64,000 nt of DNA, from NCBI RefSeq assembly GCF_027923225.1, contig NZ_BSDI01000009.1, positions 124,001 to 188,000 on the forward strand, in the 5' to 3' direction. Shown piece after piece: positions 43,920 through 52,393 of the stretch. This stretch comes from Phytohabitans aurantiacus. Its GTDB lineage: Bacteria; Actinomycetota; Actinomycetes; Mycobacteriales; Micromonosporaceae. Position 1 is the first letter of the stretch; every line of letters begins with the position of its first letter. Position numbers and translations under genes: made by a program. The notes under the pieces were generated by a model. That model was not told the DNA's origin. It searched no databases and saw only the letters and a program-made list of their open reading frames with translations.

Positions 43920-44540
43920 GTGAGACTGCGACTCGATCCGCCGGGGCCGGCTGGCCCGCCGTGGCGGCCCGGCGCGCCGCCGCCCATGCCGGACGAGCCG
44001 GCCATCGGCGGCATGCCGCCCTGGCTTCAGGAGCGGATGTTCGAGCAGCGCATGGTGATCGTCACCGGCCCGCTGACCGGGGACGCCGCCACCCAGGCCG
44101 CCGCCGCGCTGCTCACCCTCGACGCGTTGGGCACCGAGCCGGTACGCCTGCACCTGGCGACACCCGACGGTGACCTGACCGCCGCGTTCGGGCTGATCGA
44201 CGTGCTGGACTCGATGCGCGCCCCGGTGCACGCCCTGGTCACCTCGCTCACCGGTGGCGCCGCGATCGGGGTGCTCGCCGCGGCCAAGCGCCGGCTGGCG
44301 TACTCGCACGCCCAGATCCGCCTCACCGAGCCGCGCGCCGGCGCGGTCAGCGGTACCGCCGACGAGGTGGCCGCGGCGGCTGGGCAGTACCTGCGCGAGC
44401 TGGAGGAGTTGGCGCTGCGCGTGGTCGCCGCGACCGGTCAGCCCCGCAACCGCATCGAGGACGACATGTCGGCGGGGCGCACGTTCACGGCCGAGGAGGC
44501 CCGCGAGTACGGCCTGCTCGACGAGATCGTCGGCCGCTGA
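43920..44540 (+). CDS. ClpP-like protein lacking catalytic residues
   Basis: 206 residues. The ClpP/crotonase fold is evident: LERMFEQRMVIVTGPL-type start (QERMFEQRMVIVTG), HLATPDGDLTAAFGLIDVLD (the usual NSPGG region) and the end RTFTAEEAREYGLLDEIVG. But the nucleophile block, normally GxAASMG, reads GGAAIGVLA with no Ser, and the MIHQP block carrying the catalytic His reads IRLTEPRAG. It therefore looks proteolytically inactive and may be a regulatory ring subunit. An N-terminal Pro-rich extension of about 30 residues is unusual. GTG 43920 has GGAGGG eight bases ahead. Confidence 0.82.
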   Translation: MRLRLDPPGPAGPPWRPGAPPPMPDEPAIGGMPPWLQERMFEQRMVIVTGPLTGDAATQAAAALLTLDALGTEPVRLHLATPDGDLTAAFGLIDVLDSMRAPVHALVTSLTGGAAIGVLAAAKRRLAYSHAQIRLTEPRAGAVSGTADEVAAAAGQYLRELEELALRVVAATGQPRNRIEDDMSAGRTFTAEEAREYGLLDEIVGR

Positions 44541-44653
44541 CCCCCACCTCACCGCGGGATGAGGGGTGTACGACCTGCGGCGTACGAGCGGGGGCGGCGG
44601 GACCAGTCTCGCGGGGGTCGGCCTGGAGCGACGCCGCTCATAGCGTCGAAGGC

Positions 44654-45550
44654 ATGATCGAGGCTAGGGCGCTGACGAAGCGCTACGGCGACAAGGTCGC
44701 CGTCGACGAGCTTTCCTTCACGGTACGGCCGGGGCAGGTCACCGGGTTTCTCGGGCCGAACGGTGCCGGCAAGTCCACGACGATGCGGATGATCGTCGGG
44801 CTGGACCGTCCCACCGCCGGCACCGTGACCGTGAGCGGCCGGCCGTACCGGGAGCACGCCGCGCCGCTCCGCCAGGTCGGCGCGCTGCTGGAGGCAAAGG
44901 CGGTCCACCGGGGCCGCACCGCGCACAGCCACCTGCTGGCGCTCGCGCAGACACACGGCATCGCCGCCCGGCGGGTCGACGAGGTACTGGGGCTCGCCGG
45001 GCTGTCGGACGTCGCCGGCAAGCGGGTGGGTGGCTTCTCGCTCGGCATGGGGCAGCGGCTCGGCATCGCGGTGGCGCTGCTCGGCGATCCCGCGACGGTG
45101 ATGCTCGACGAGCCGGTCAACGGGCTCGACCCGGACGGCGTGGTGTGGGTGCGCAACCTGCTCAAAGGGCTCGCCGCCGAGGGCCGTACCGTGCTCGTCT
45201 CCAGCCACCTCATGAGCGAGATGGCCGTGACCGCCGAGCATCTGGTGATCATCGGACGCGGGCGGCTGCTGGCCGATACCACGGTCGACGAGCTGATCGC
45301 GCGCGTCGCCGTCGGGTCCGTGCTGGTGCGCTCGCCTCGCGCGGCCGACCTGCGCGACCTGCTCGTCGCGCACGGCGCCGCCGTCACCGCCACCGACTCG
45401 GATGCCGTGCAGGTCGTCGGGCTGACCGCCGAAAAGATCGGCGACCTCGCCCTCGACGGCGGCCTGCCCCTGTACGAGCTGACCCCGCGCCGCGCCTCTC
45501 TGGAAGAGGCGTACATGGAGCTGACCCGGGAGGCGGTGGAGTACCGATGA
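44654..45550 (+). CDS. ABC transporter ATP-binding protein (DrrA-like)
   Basis: 298 residues. Walker A GPNGAGKST, signature FSLGMGQRLGIA, Walker B VMLDEPVNGLD and switch His in VSSHLMSEM are intact. The C-terminal 80 residues form the extension seen in DrrA/CcmA-type export ATPases. It is the first gene of a four-gene operon (ATPase, permease, kinase, regulator). Its stop overlaps the permease start (ATGA). Substrate unknown; drug or antimicrobial export is typical. Confidence 0.92.
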   Translation: MIEARALTKRYGDKVAVDELSFTVRPGQVTGFLGPNGAGKSTTMRMIVGLDRPTAGTVTVSGRPYREHAAPLRQVGALLEAKAVHRGRTAHSHLLALAQTHGIAARRVDEVLGLAGLSDVAGKRVGGFSLGMGQRLGIAVALLGDPATVMLDEPVNGLDPDGVVWVRNLLKGLAAEGRTVLVSSHLMSEMAVTAEHLVIIGRGRLLADTTVDELIARVAVGSVLVRSPRAADLRDLLVAHGAAVTATDSDAVQVVGLTAEKIGDLALDGGLPLYELTPRRASLEEAYMELTREAVEYR

Positions 45551-46314
45551 TCACTTTTCGACACGTGCTCCGTTCGGAGTGGACCAAGCTTGTCTCGCTC
45601 CGGTCGACGTGGGCGACGCTCGGCACCGTCGCGGTGCTGACCGTCGGATTGGCTGGCGCGATCGGGTACGGCGTGAGCCGGTCCGACCCGCCCGCCAACG
45701 CCGGGGAGGCGGTCGGCGCCGCGTTCCTGCCACTCGACTTCTTCGTACTGGTCATCGGCGTGCTCGGCGTCCTCCAGATGACCGGCGAGTACGGCTCGGG
45801 CCTGATCCGGGCCACCCTCACGGCGGTGCCGCGCCGGCTGCCGGTACTGGCCGCCAAGGCACTCGCCCTCGCGGCGCTCACCTTTCCCGTCATGCTCGTG
45901 GTGTGCCCGGCGGCGTTCCTGGTGTGCCAGGCGTTCATCGGCGAGGGCGGCGCGTCGCTCGGCGACCCGGGCGTGCCCGGCGCGATTCTCGGCGCCGCCG
46001 CCTGCCCCGTGCTCGTGGGTCTGCTGGGCCTCGGCGTCGGCGCGCTGGTGCGCCACACGGCCGGTGCTGTCACCGCCTTGGCGGCCGCGCTGCTGGTGAT
46101 ACCCGCGCTGCTGACACCCGTGCTGCCTGGCGATTGGGACGAGCGCGTCATGAAGTTCGTGCCCACCATCGCCGGACAGGCGATGTACGCGGTGGGCGGC
46201 GACAACACGCCCTTCGAGACGCTGGCACCGGCCGCCTCGGCGGCGGTACTCGTCGCATGGGTGCTGGTGGCGCTCGCGGGCGGAGCGGCACTGCTAGCGC
46301 GCCGGGACGCGTAG
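45547..46314 (+). CDS. ABC-2-type transporter permease
   Basis: 255 residues with six hydrophobic segments (about 22-42, 58-80, 103-125, 138-160, 168-190 and 228-250) and the start FRHVLRSEWTKLVSLRST typical of actinobacterial ABC-2 permeases. It partners the ATPase encoded just upstream (4-base overlap). The sensor kinase gene begins 10 bases after the stop, so the transporter and its regulators are one transcript. Confidence 0.9.
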   Translation: MITFRHVLRSEWTKLVSLRSTWATLGTVAVLTVGLAGAIGYGVSRSDPPANAGEAVGAAFLPLDFFVLVIGVLGVLQMTGEYGSGLIRATLTAVPRRLPVLAAKALALAALTFPVMLVVCPAAFLVCQAFIGEGGASLGDPGVPGAILGAAACPVLVGLLGLGVGALVRHTAGAVTALAAALLVIPALLTPVLPGDWDERVMKFVPTIAGQAMYAVGGDNTPFETLAPAASAAVLVAWVLVALAGGAALLARRDA

Positions 46315-46324
46315 CTTGCTGGTC

Positions 46325-47488
46325 ATGGGCAAGCTAGGGGCGGCCGCTCTGCGGGCGACACTGCGCCGGCATCCCCGGATGGTGGATGCCGGCCTCGCCG
46401 CGTTGCTCGTGCTCTTCAACGTGGCGGCGCTGGAGCCGGGCGACGGTCCGGTTTCGTTTCTGTGCCTCCTCGCCGTCCACGCGCCGCTGACGTGGCGGCG
46501 GCGCTGGCCCGTGCCGGTCTTCTGGGCGGTCTTCGGGCTGGCGGTACTGGTAGCCGTGGCGGTCGAGGTGCGCCTGGAGGGCTTCTACCCGGAGTCGGTC
46601 ATCGCCGTGGCGCTCTACACGGTCGCCCGGTACGGGCCGCGCCGGCAGCTCGTGCCGATCGTGGTGGCCATTGGTGTACCCGCGGTTGTCGCGCTCTTCT
46701 GGAACGGTCCGAACTGGACGGTCGCCGGCTTCATCGGCTCGGCCCTCGCCGCGACGATCCTGCTCGGCCTGATGGTGCGCACCCGCGAGGCGTACCTGGC
46801 GGAGCTGGAAGAGCGGGCCTTGCGCCTGGAGCGCGAACGCGACCAGCGGGCCCGGCTGGCGGTCGCCGCCGAGCGCGCCCGGATCGCTCGCGACGTGCAC
46901 GACATCGTGGCGCACAACATCGCGGTCATGGTCGCGCTGGCCGATGGCGCCGCGTTCGCCGCCGCGACATCGCCCGAGCGGGCCACCGACGCCATGCGGC
47001 ATGTGTCCACCACCGGCAGGCAGGCGCTCGCCGAGATGCGACGCCTGCTCGGGCCGCTGCGCGACGCCGACGACGGCCGCGCGCCGCAGCCCGGGCTCGA
47101 CGACCTCGACGGTCTGATCGCGCGGGTCCGCGCGGCGGGCGTGCGGGTGGCGGTCACCCGCGAGGGCACACCGGGAGACTGGGGTCCGGGTGCGGGACTG
47201 GCCGTGTACCGGATCGTGCAGGAGGCGCTGACCAACGTGCTCAAGCACGGCGGACCGCGGGCCACCGCGGAGGTGCGGCTGCGCTACGAGGACGGCGGGG
47301 TGGAGGTCGAGGTGAGCGACGACGGTTCGCCGATCGCCGAAGCGAGGCCGGGGGACGGGCAGGGCGTCACCGGCATGGCGGAAAGGGCCGCCGCGTACGG
47401 CGGCGACGTCGAGGCTGGGCCGCGCGCCGATGGTCCGGGCTGGCGGGTACGCGCACGCCTGCGCCCCGATACCCGGGAGCCGGCGTGA
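46325..47488 (+). CDS. NarL-type sensor histidine kinase
   Basis: 387 residues. The N-terminal half is four to five TM segments with almost no outside loop (intramembrane-sensing style). HisKA_3 has the phosphoacceptor His in RIARDVHDIVAHNI; the ATPase part has YRIVQEALTNVLKHGG and GVTGMAERAAAYGG. It should phosphorylate the following regulator and probably senses the substrate of the neighbouring ABC transporter or membrane stress. ATG 46325 follows a weak ribosome site. The stop overlaps the regulator start (GTGA). Confidence 0.92.
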   Translation: MGKLGAAALRATLRRHPRMVDAGLAALLVLFNVAALEPGDGPVSFLCLLAVHAPLTWRRRWPVPVFWAVFGLAVLVAVAVEVRLEGFYPESVIAVALYTVARYGPRRQLVPIVVAIGVPAVVALFWNGPNWTVAGFIGSALAATILLGLMVRTREAYLAELEERALRLERERDQRARLAVAAERARIARDVHDIVAHNIAVMVALADGAAFAAATSPERATDAMRHVSTTGRQALAEMRRLLGPLRDADDGRAPQPGLDDLDGLIARVRAAGVRVAVTREGTPGDWGPGAGLAVYRIVQEALTNVLKHGGPRATAEVRLRYEDGGVEVEVSDDGSPIAEARPGDGQGVTGMAERAAAYGGDVEAGPRADGPGWRVRARLRPDTREPA

Positions 47489-48159
47489 GTATCAGGCTGT
47501 TGCTTGTGGACGACCAGTCCTTGCTGCGGCTCGGATTTCGCATGGTGCTGGAGACGCAGCCCGACCTGGAGGTGGTCGGCGAGGCGGGTGACGGCGCGCA
47601 GGGCGTCTCCATGACCCGCGCGCTCGCACCCGACGTGGTGCTGATGGACGTGCGCATGCCGGTGCTGGACGGCATCGAGGCGACCCGGCAGATCGTGGCG
47701 TCCGGCTCCGCCGCCCGGGTACTCGTGCTCACCACGTTCAACCTCGACGAGTACGTCTACGCCGCGCTCCGCGCCGGAGCCAGCGGTTTCCTGCTCAAGG
47801 ACGTGCCGCCGGCGGATCTGATCAGCGGGATCCGTTCGGTCGCGGCGGGCGACGCCGTGGTCGCGCCGAGCGTGACCCGTCGACTCATCGACGCGTTCGC
47901 CGATCACCTGCCCGACCCGTCAAGCGGCCGGTCGACGGTCGGTGAGCGGCTGCACCGGCTCACCGACCGCGAGCGGGAGGTACTGATCGAGTTGGCGCGC
48001 GGCGGGTCGAACGCGGAGATCGCCGAGCAGCTCACGGTCGCCGAGGCGACGGTCAAGACACATGTCGGCCGGGTACTGGCCAAACTGGACCTGCGTGACC
48101 GCGTCCAAGCGGTGATCTTCGCGTACGAGGCGGGCCTGATCAGGCCGGGTCAGCAGTAG
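47485..48159 (+). CDS. NarL/FixJ-family response regulator
   Basis: 224 residues: receiver domain with phosphoacceptor Asp in VVLMDVRMPVLDG and Lys in GFLLKDVPP, then a LuxR-type HTH (LTDREREVLIELARGGSNAE ... VKTHVGRVLAKL). It is coupled to the kinase by a 4-base overlap. Expected to control the operon it belongs to. The last codons lie in the first copy of a 22-base tandem duplication (48143-48186). Confidence 0.94.
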   Translation: MSIRLLLVDDQSLLRLGFRMVLETQPDLEVVGEAGDGAQGVSMTRALAPDVVLMDVRMPVLDGIEATRQIVASGSAARVLVLTTFNLDEYVYAALRAGASGFLLKDVPPADLISGIRSVAAGDAVVAPSVTRRLIDAFADHLPDPSSGRSTVGERLHRLTDREREVLIELARGGSNAEIAEQLTVAEATVKTHVGRVLAKLDLRDRVQAVIFAYEAGLIRPGQQ

Positions 48160-48186
48160 CGGTCGGCCGGGTCAGCAGTAACGGTA
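48143..48186. repeat. 22-bp tandem duplication between convergent gene ends
   Basis: GGCCGGGTCAGCAGTAGCGG and GGCCGGGTCAGCAGTAACGG follow each other with a period of 22 bases. The first contains the stop of the regulator gene, the second the stop of the convergent inhibitor gene, so the duplication may have created or moved one of the 3' ends. Confidence 0.7.
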
Positions 48187-48666
48187 GACATAGTCGGCCC
48201 GGTTGCGGTTGGGTGCCACGTCGGGGACGGTCCGCTTGGTCGTGCTGACCGTGAAGAGGGCGGTGTCGGTCGCGCCGGTCTCGGCGATGAAGACCAGTGA
48301 TCCGGTCGACATGTTGTAGTGCACCGACTCGGTGCGGTCGCGCCAGCTCCACCAGCCGAGGTCCTGCCAGCCACATGAGCTGAGCTTGCCGCGGGGGTAG
48401 TTGTAGTTGAGGCCGTCGTAGAAGCAGAACCAGCCGACCGGGCAGTCGGGTGCGGCGTAGGCGCCGACCGGTGCCGCCACCTCGACGATCACGGCGCCGT
48501 ACGCGATCTCGTTGTCGCCCAGTTGCTGGCCACCGGGGTGTGCGGCGAGGAACTCGGAAACGAGTCGCTGGTTGGTGTCCGCATCGGACGGTGCCGCGGT
48601 GGCGGTGCCGCCGATGGACAGGACGAGGGCGAGGATGGCGACTGGGATGAGGGTGAGCCTTGTCAT
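48172..48666 (-). CDS. Secreted peptidase-inhibitor-like protein (I36 family)
   Basis: 164 residues. Signal peptide about 1-24 (MTRLTLIPVAILALVL ... TATAAP). The mature part has a propeptide-like stretch and a small beta/gamma-crystallin-like domain: CPVGWFCFYDGLNYNY, SSCGWQDLGWWSWRD, SVHYNMS, as in Streptomyces metalloprotease inhibitors of family I36. ATG 48666 has GGGGA five bases ahead; upstream in-frame codons to 48702 are not needed. The I36 assignment rests on the crystallin-like Cys/Trp pattern only. Confidence 0.8.
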   Translation of the reverse strand: MTRLTLIPVAILALVLSIGGTATAAPSDADTNQRLVSEFLAAHPGGQQLGDNEIAYGAVIVEVAAPVGAYAAPDCPVGWFCFYDGLNYNYPRGKLSSCGWQDLGWWSWRDRTESVHYNMSTGSLVFIAETGATDTALFTVSTTKRTVPDVAPNRNRADYVYRYC

Positions 48667-48687
48667 TGCGATCCCCATTGCAATAAG

Positions 48688-48714
48688 TGGTCGCTCCAAC
48701 ACTGTGAGCGACCA
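48688..48714. promoter_or_regulatory. TGGTCGCTC...GAGCGACCA inverted repeat
   Basis: Nine-base perfect arms around a nine-base centre lie 22 bases before the start of the secreted inhibitor gene, in the divergent region with the ECF sigma gene. An operator is plausible; a 5' leader hairpin of the inhibitor mRNA is the alternative. Confidence 0.4.
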
Positions 48715-48854
48715 TTCGCCTCAGGCTAGGTAGCAAGGCGCCAGATTGCTAGATCGCGATGCGTTTTTGGGCGGGGCGTGCGAATGTCGGTCTCGCCCCA
48801 GAGCGCCCGGCGGGATATACACGTGGGTGACGACACGGCGTCCAAGGAGTCCCG

Positions 48855-49304
48855 TTGCGAACCGGCGCAGACGACGAGGCGTGGCTGGACGGCATCTGGC
48901 GTCGACACCGGCCGCGGGTGGTGGGCTTCCTCAGGCGTGCCAGCGAGCCGAACGAGGCCGAAGACCTCGCCGAGCAGACGTTCATCGAGGCATGGCGTCG
49001 CCGCGTCGCCGCGCCCGACCAGCCACTTCCCTGGCTACTGGGCATCGCTCACCAGCTGCACCGAGCCCGCCACGGCACGCCGGTGCCGTGGACGCCCCTG
49101 GCCCGCGCGGACGCCCAACTGGCCGCCGCGTGCGCTGAGCTGACCGACGACGAACGCACCTGCCTGCTGCTGTTCGTGCTCGACGACCTCACCGACGAGG
49201 AGGTCGCCGAGGTCGTGGGGTGCGACCCCGCGGCGGCCCGGCGCAACCGGGAGCGGGCTCGCGACAAGCTGCGGCACGCTCTGGGCGGCGTGATGACCGC
49301 ATGA
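48855..49304 (+). CDS. Short ECF-type RNA polymerase sigma factor
   Basis: 149 residues, short for ECF factors. Region 2 shows RVVGFLRRASEPNEAEDLAEQTFIEAWRR; region 4 is LTDDERTCLLLFVLDDLTDEEVAEVVGCDPAAARRNRERARDKL with an HTH. TTG 48855 has AAGGAG five bases ahead. The stop overlaps the start of a membrane-anchored partner gene (ATGA), the usual sigma/anti-sigma layout of actinomycetes. Confidence 0.85.
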   Translation: MRTGADDEAWLDGIWRRHRPRVVGFLRRASEPNEAEDLAEQTFIEAWRRRVAAPDQPLPWLLGIAHQLHRARHGTPVPWTPLARADAQLAAACAELTDDERTCLLLFVLDDLTDEEVAEVVGCDPAAARRNRERARDKLRHALGGVMTA

Positions 49305-50254
49305 GCGACGACGATTTTCGCGACGACGACCTGGTACGCCGTGCCGCGGTGGTCATGGACCCGACGTACGGCCGGCCGGTGCCCGCGCCGCGCCGCAACG
49401 CCGCCGAGCTGATCCAGATGGCGCACCGGCAGCGCCGTTCCACCATCGCGCGCCGGGTGTCCTGGGTGGTCATGCCGGTACTGCTCGTCGTCGCGGCCGC
49501 CGTCGGGCTGGCCACCGGTGCCCCGCCGAAGCCGCCCGTCGTGGCACCAAGCCCCTCCGCCGCGCCGTCGCCCTCGCCGCTCGCGGTAGCCGACCACGCC
49601 GATGCGGTGCCGGCACGCGCGCCGCTGACAGTCCTGGAGGGCAAGGTCGGCGCCGGGTCCGACCTGCGCCGCACCGGCCGGTACACGTTCGTGCACCTGC
49701 GCACCTGGGCGTCCGACACCACCGGGTTGTCCACCGCCGTCAACCGCGACGAGAAGCTCTGGTGGACGCCCGACCGGGCCGGCCGCCAGCTCGTCATCGA
49801 CCTGACGACGGCGCCCGCCCGGGAAGAGGTCACCGAGTACAAGCGCGGGCAGCTCGCGGTACCGGTACCCGACCCGTCTGCCGAGCCCGCCATCCTCGCC
49901 AGCCAGCTCGCCGAGCACCAGCCCTTCGACGCCGGCCCCCATGCGGCCCTGCGCGCGGTCGTCGACCTGTACCGCTACCACGCCCTGGACGCGGCACACC
50001 GGGGCGCCGCCCTGCGCGTACTCGCCGACACCGACGGGATGACCTACCTCGGCGATACCGTGGACCGCGCCGGGCGGCCCGGAGTGGCGGTCGCCGCCGA
50101 CAGCGACGCCGGCGCGGTACGCGAGGTGGCCGTGTTCGACCCGGAGACCGGTGCGATGCTGAGCTACGAGCGGCTGGACCGGTCAGCCGACGAAACCCGG
50201 CTCACCGACTTCATCGTGTTCCTCGCCGCCGGGCACACCGATCACGCGGCGTGA
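49301..50254 (+). CDS. Membrane-anchored sigma-factor partner (CU044_5270-like)
   Basis: 317 residues. A cytoplasmic N-terminal part (about 1-52) rich in Asp, a TM at about 54-73 (VSWVVMPVLLVVAAAVGLA), a Pro/Ser linker and an outside beta-rich domain (about 105-310, HLRTWASDTTGL ... EVAVFDPETGAMLSYERL). This matches actinobacterial CU044_5270-family proteins that follow ECF sigma genes and probably hold the sigma factor inactive at the membrane. No HCC zinc motif is present, so it is not a ZAS anti-sigma. Confidence 0.75.
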   Translation: MSDDDFRDDDLVRRAAVVMDPTYGRPVPAPRRNAAELIQMAHRQRRSTIARRVSWVVMPVLLVVAAAVGLATGAPPKPPVVAPSPSAAPSPSPLAVADHADAVPARAPLTVLEGKVGAGSDLRRTGRYTFVHLRTWASDTTGLSTAVNRDEKLWWTPDRAGRQLVIDLTTAPAREEVTEYKRGQLAVPVPDPSAEPAILASQLAEHQPFDAGPHAALRAVVDLYRYHALDAAHRGAALRVLADTDGMTYLGDTVDRAGRPGVAVAADSDAGAVREVAVFDPETGAMLSYERLDRSADETRLTDFIVFLAAGHTDHAA

Positions 50255-50352
50255 CTCAGGGGCCATCTCATACTTTGGTCGTAGGCGGCCGGCCGACAAT
50301 TACGCTCCTGGTAGGTCGCGCCCGTGGGGGTTCGCTTCCTAGGCTTCTTGCC

Positions 50353-50757
50353 ATGGGGGAACAGCTACGCACCGAAGTCACGGTGGGCGCACGGGGGATC
50401 GATGTGCGCGTCACCGGCGAGATAGACATAGCAAACGTCGACGAGTTCCGCGCTCAGCTCTGGGCACTGCCAGCGGGACCGCTGCCCGTACGGCTCGACC
50501 TGCGTGGCGTGGGCTTCCTGTCCGCCACAGCGGTGCGTGCGCTGGTAGCCGTACATCTGCGGATCCGGGCGCGCGGCGGCCAGCTCGTGCTTTGCGACCC
50601 CAACCCGGTGGTTCGCCGCACCTTGCGAGCCACCCGCGTCAACCGGGTCATCCCGATCGTCGGCAGCGCGGCAGTCGGCGCGAGCGACCCGTCCGAGGCA
50701 CTACGCCGCCCGTGGCCGAGCACCCCTCTACGCCCCCGAATCCCCGCCCACCACTAA
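50353..50757 (+). CDS. STAS-domain anti-sigma factor antagonist
   Basis: 134 residues. The STAS fold is clear: VRVTGEIDIANVDEFRAQL, LDLRGVGFLSATAVRALVAV and QLVLCDPNPVVRRTL. In SpoIIAA-like proteins the phosphorylated Ser lies in the DSSG loop; here the loop is LSATA, so Ser/Thr is available. It probably binds an unlinked RsbW-type kinase. ATG 50353; no strong ribosome site. It has a promoter region of about 100 bases of its own after the sigma partner gene. Confidence 0.88.
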   Translation: MGEQLRTEVTVGARGIDVRVTGEIDIANVDEFRAQLWALPAGPLPVRLDLRGVGFLSATAVRALVAVHLRIRARGGQLVLCDPNPVVRRTLRATRVNRVIPIVGSAAVGASDPSEALRRPWPSTPLRPRIPAHH

Positions 50758-50917
50758 ACCGCCCCATACCCCGTCCGCGCCTGCCTCGTCCGCCCGCCCC
50801 GCCCGCCCCGTCCGCGCGCGCCGGTCCGCGTGCGGCGCCGGTCCGCGCGGCGCCCTTCCGCGTGCGGGCCGCTCTTCCGCGTGCGGCGGGCCGCGCGGCT
50901 GCGGCGCCCCCTTTCCG

Positions 50918-50998
50918 CCGATCAAGGGCGAATGCACGCGGTTCGATCTCTTTTCCGCGTGCATTCGCCCTCGATCCATGCGGTTGCCCTTGATCGCC
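50918..50998. repeat. Dispersed 80-bp palindromic element, copy 2
   Basis: This differs from the copy at 23641 by only a few bases, including one inserted T in the loop. The long stem (GATCAAGGGCGAATGCACGC and its partner) and the trailing GCCCTTGATCGC are kept. Confidence 0.75.
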
Positions 50999-51085
50999 GC
51001 CGCTGAGCCACGTGATCTGGCGCCCTACCACCGGCTGCAGGCGTGGCGGCGCTGGGCGCCGCCCGCCGGTCGGGTCGGACTACTC

Positions 51086-51135
51086 GGGCTGTGAACATCT
51101 ATTGCTGCTGGAGCAGTAATAGATGTTCACAGCCC
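51086..51135. terminator. 50-bp hairpin in the non-coding stretch
   Basis: GGGCTGTGAACATCTATT pairs exactly with AATAGATGTTCACAGCCC. Past one mismatched pair, CTGC/GCAG closes a TGGA loop. The AT content of the stem is high for this genome. It could be a bidirectional terminator or a mobile palindrome; no T-run follows. Confidence 0.5.
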
Positions 51136-51787
51136 GTCGTGTGATCGGCCCGCGAACTCGTCCCGACGGCGATGGCTTGATCGGCGCTCCACCGCGCCGC
51201 CTTCCCAAGCCATACGTCGTTCCGCTGGCCGTCGGCCGACGGCAGCGCGAGCAGCGCGCTCAACCTTCCCGCGCGCCGGGCGCACATACCGCGTAGTGCG
51301 CGGACGCCGATCCGCGTGCGATGCAGCAACATCGGGGAAAATGCGGCATCCGCCGCCCTCCGACCCCGCGAAATCCCGGAACATGCGCGAACGCCAGGCC
51401 CGCACCGGCACCCGAGCCCGCACCCTCCGCGCGGGCCGCACCCCCCGCGCGGGCCTGCGCCCCGGTGCTGGGCCCGACCGTCCCCGCCCGCGCTGTCCGT
51501 GCAGACGAGGCGGGGGTGCATCCCCCCGGGAATGCACCCCCGCGTTCCTCCCCCCACCCCGCCGGGGAGGTGTGGCGCGACCGGCCCCCTGTTGGCCGCG
51601 CCCCCAGCAGGGTCTGGTTAGAGGAGCGCCGGCACATCCGGGTGATACCCGAAGTTTTTTTCGCCACATCCGGTATCAGGGGCGCACGCAGGCACCTCCT
51701 CTCGGGTGTGCGCGCGCACTGCGCCCACCGGGCCGATACCGCGCACTTACCATGGCGGGCAGTCTGTGACCTTTGGGGAGGAGGGTC

Positions 51788-52393
51788 ATGACGTCTACGA
51801 CCTCTGGCGACACCGGGGTCGCGGTGCCTTCGTGGGAGCTGGCCGCCCGCGAGTTCGCCGCGTGGCGAGCCGGTGACCCGGATGCCCTCGACCGACTCGT
51901 ACGCGTGCTGACCCCGGTGCTGTGGCACGTGGTCCGGGCGTACGGATTGGATCGGGAGTCAGCCGAAGACGTGGTTCAGACGACGTGGCTCGCGCTGGTG
52001 CGCAACGTGGAGTCGGTGCGCGACCCGCGAGCAGTCATGCGTTGGGCCACGACGACCGCGCGCCGCGAGGCGTGGCGGATTTCCCGGGCCGGCAGGCGTG
52101 AAGACGTCGCCGAGCCCGAGACGCTCGACACCGCCCTGCCACCCGTGGACGGGCCCGACAAGACGGTGCTCGCCGCCGATACGGCCCGGATTCTGTGGCG
52201 GGCCTTCGCTGATCTGCCGGAGCGCTGCCGCCGGTTGCTTCGCGTGATCGCATTCGACGACCGGCCTGACTACGCGACGCTCTCCGCCGAGCTGGGCGTA
52301 CCGGTGGGCAGCATCGGCCCGACAAGAGGGCGCTGCCTCGACAAGCTGCGCGGCCGGCTGGCCGCCGACCCGGATTGGAGTGGGGCGGCGTGA
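51788..52393 (+). CDS. Sigma-70-family (ECF-like) sigma factor of the CHAT operon
   Basis: 201 residues. Region 2: LVRVLTPVLWHVVRAYGLDR, ESAEDVVQTTWLALVRN, RDPRAVMRWATTTARREAWR; region 4: FADLPERCRRLLRVIAFDDR, YATLSAELGVPVGSIGPTRGRCLDKLRGRL. ATG 51788 follows GGAGGAGGG, a strong ribosome site. The stop overlaps the next gene start (GTGA). It opens a four-gene operon with a small beta-sandwich protein, a subtilisin and a TPR-CHAT protease, and probably drives genes controlled by them, perhaps including this operon. Confidence 0.88.
   Translation: MTSTTSGDTGVAVPSWELAAREFAAWRAGDPDALDRLVRVLTPVLWHVVRAYGLDRESAEDVVQTTWLALVRNVESVRDPRAVMRWATTTARREAWRISRAGRREDVAEPETLDTALPPVDGPDKTVLAADTARILWRAFADLPERCRRLLRVIAFDDRPDYATLSAELGVPVGSIGPTRGRCLDKLRGRLAADPDWSGAA

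Larger units (their letters stand above)
50758..51787. other. 1-kb non-coding stretch rich in palindromes
   Basis: No credible gene is seen: open frames here are long only because stop codons are rare in this composition, and they show no domain or ribosome site. The stretch begins with C-rich runs containing TCCGCGTGCGG-like short repeats, then holds the 80-bp palindromic element (50918-50998), a 50-bp hairpin (51086-51135) and a smaller hairpin with arms GGGGGTGCAT/ATGCACCCCC near 51512-51542. The promoter of the sigma gene operon must lie near its right end. Confidence 0.6.

Noticed and set aside
51127..51669. 180-codon minus-strand frame in the non-coding stretch
   Set aside because: Runs through two hairpins, has no ribosome site and no domain; composition explains its length.
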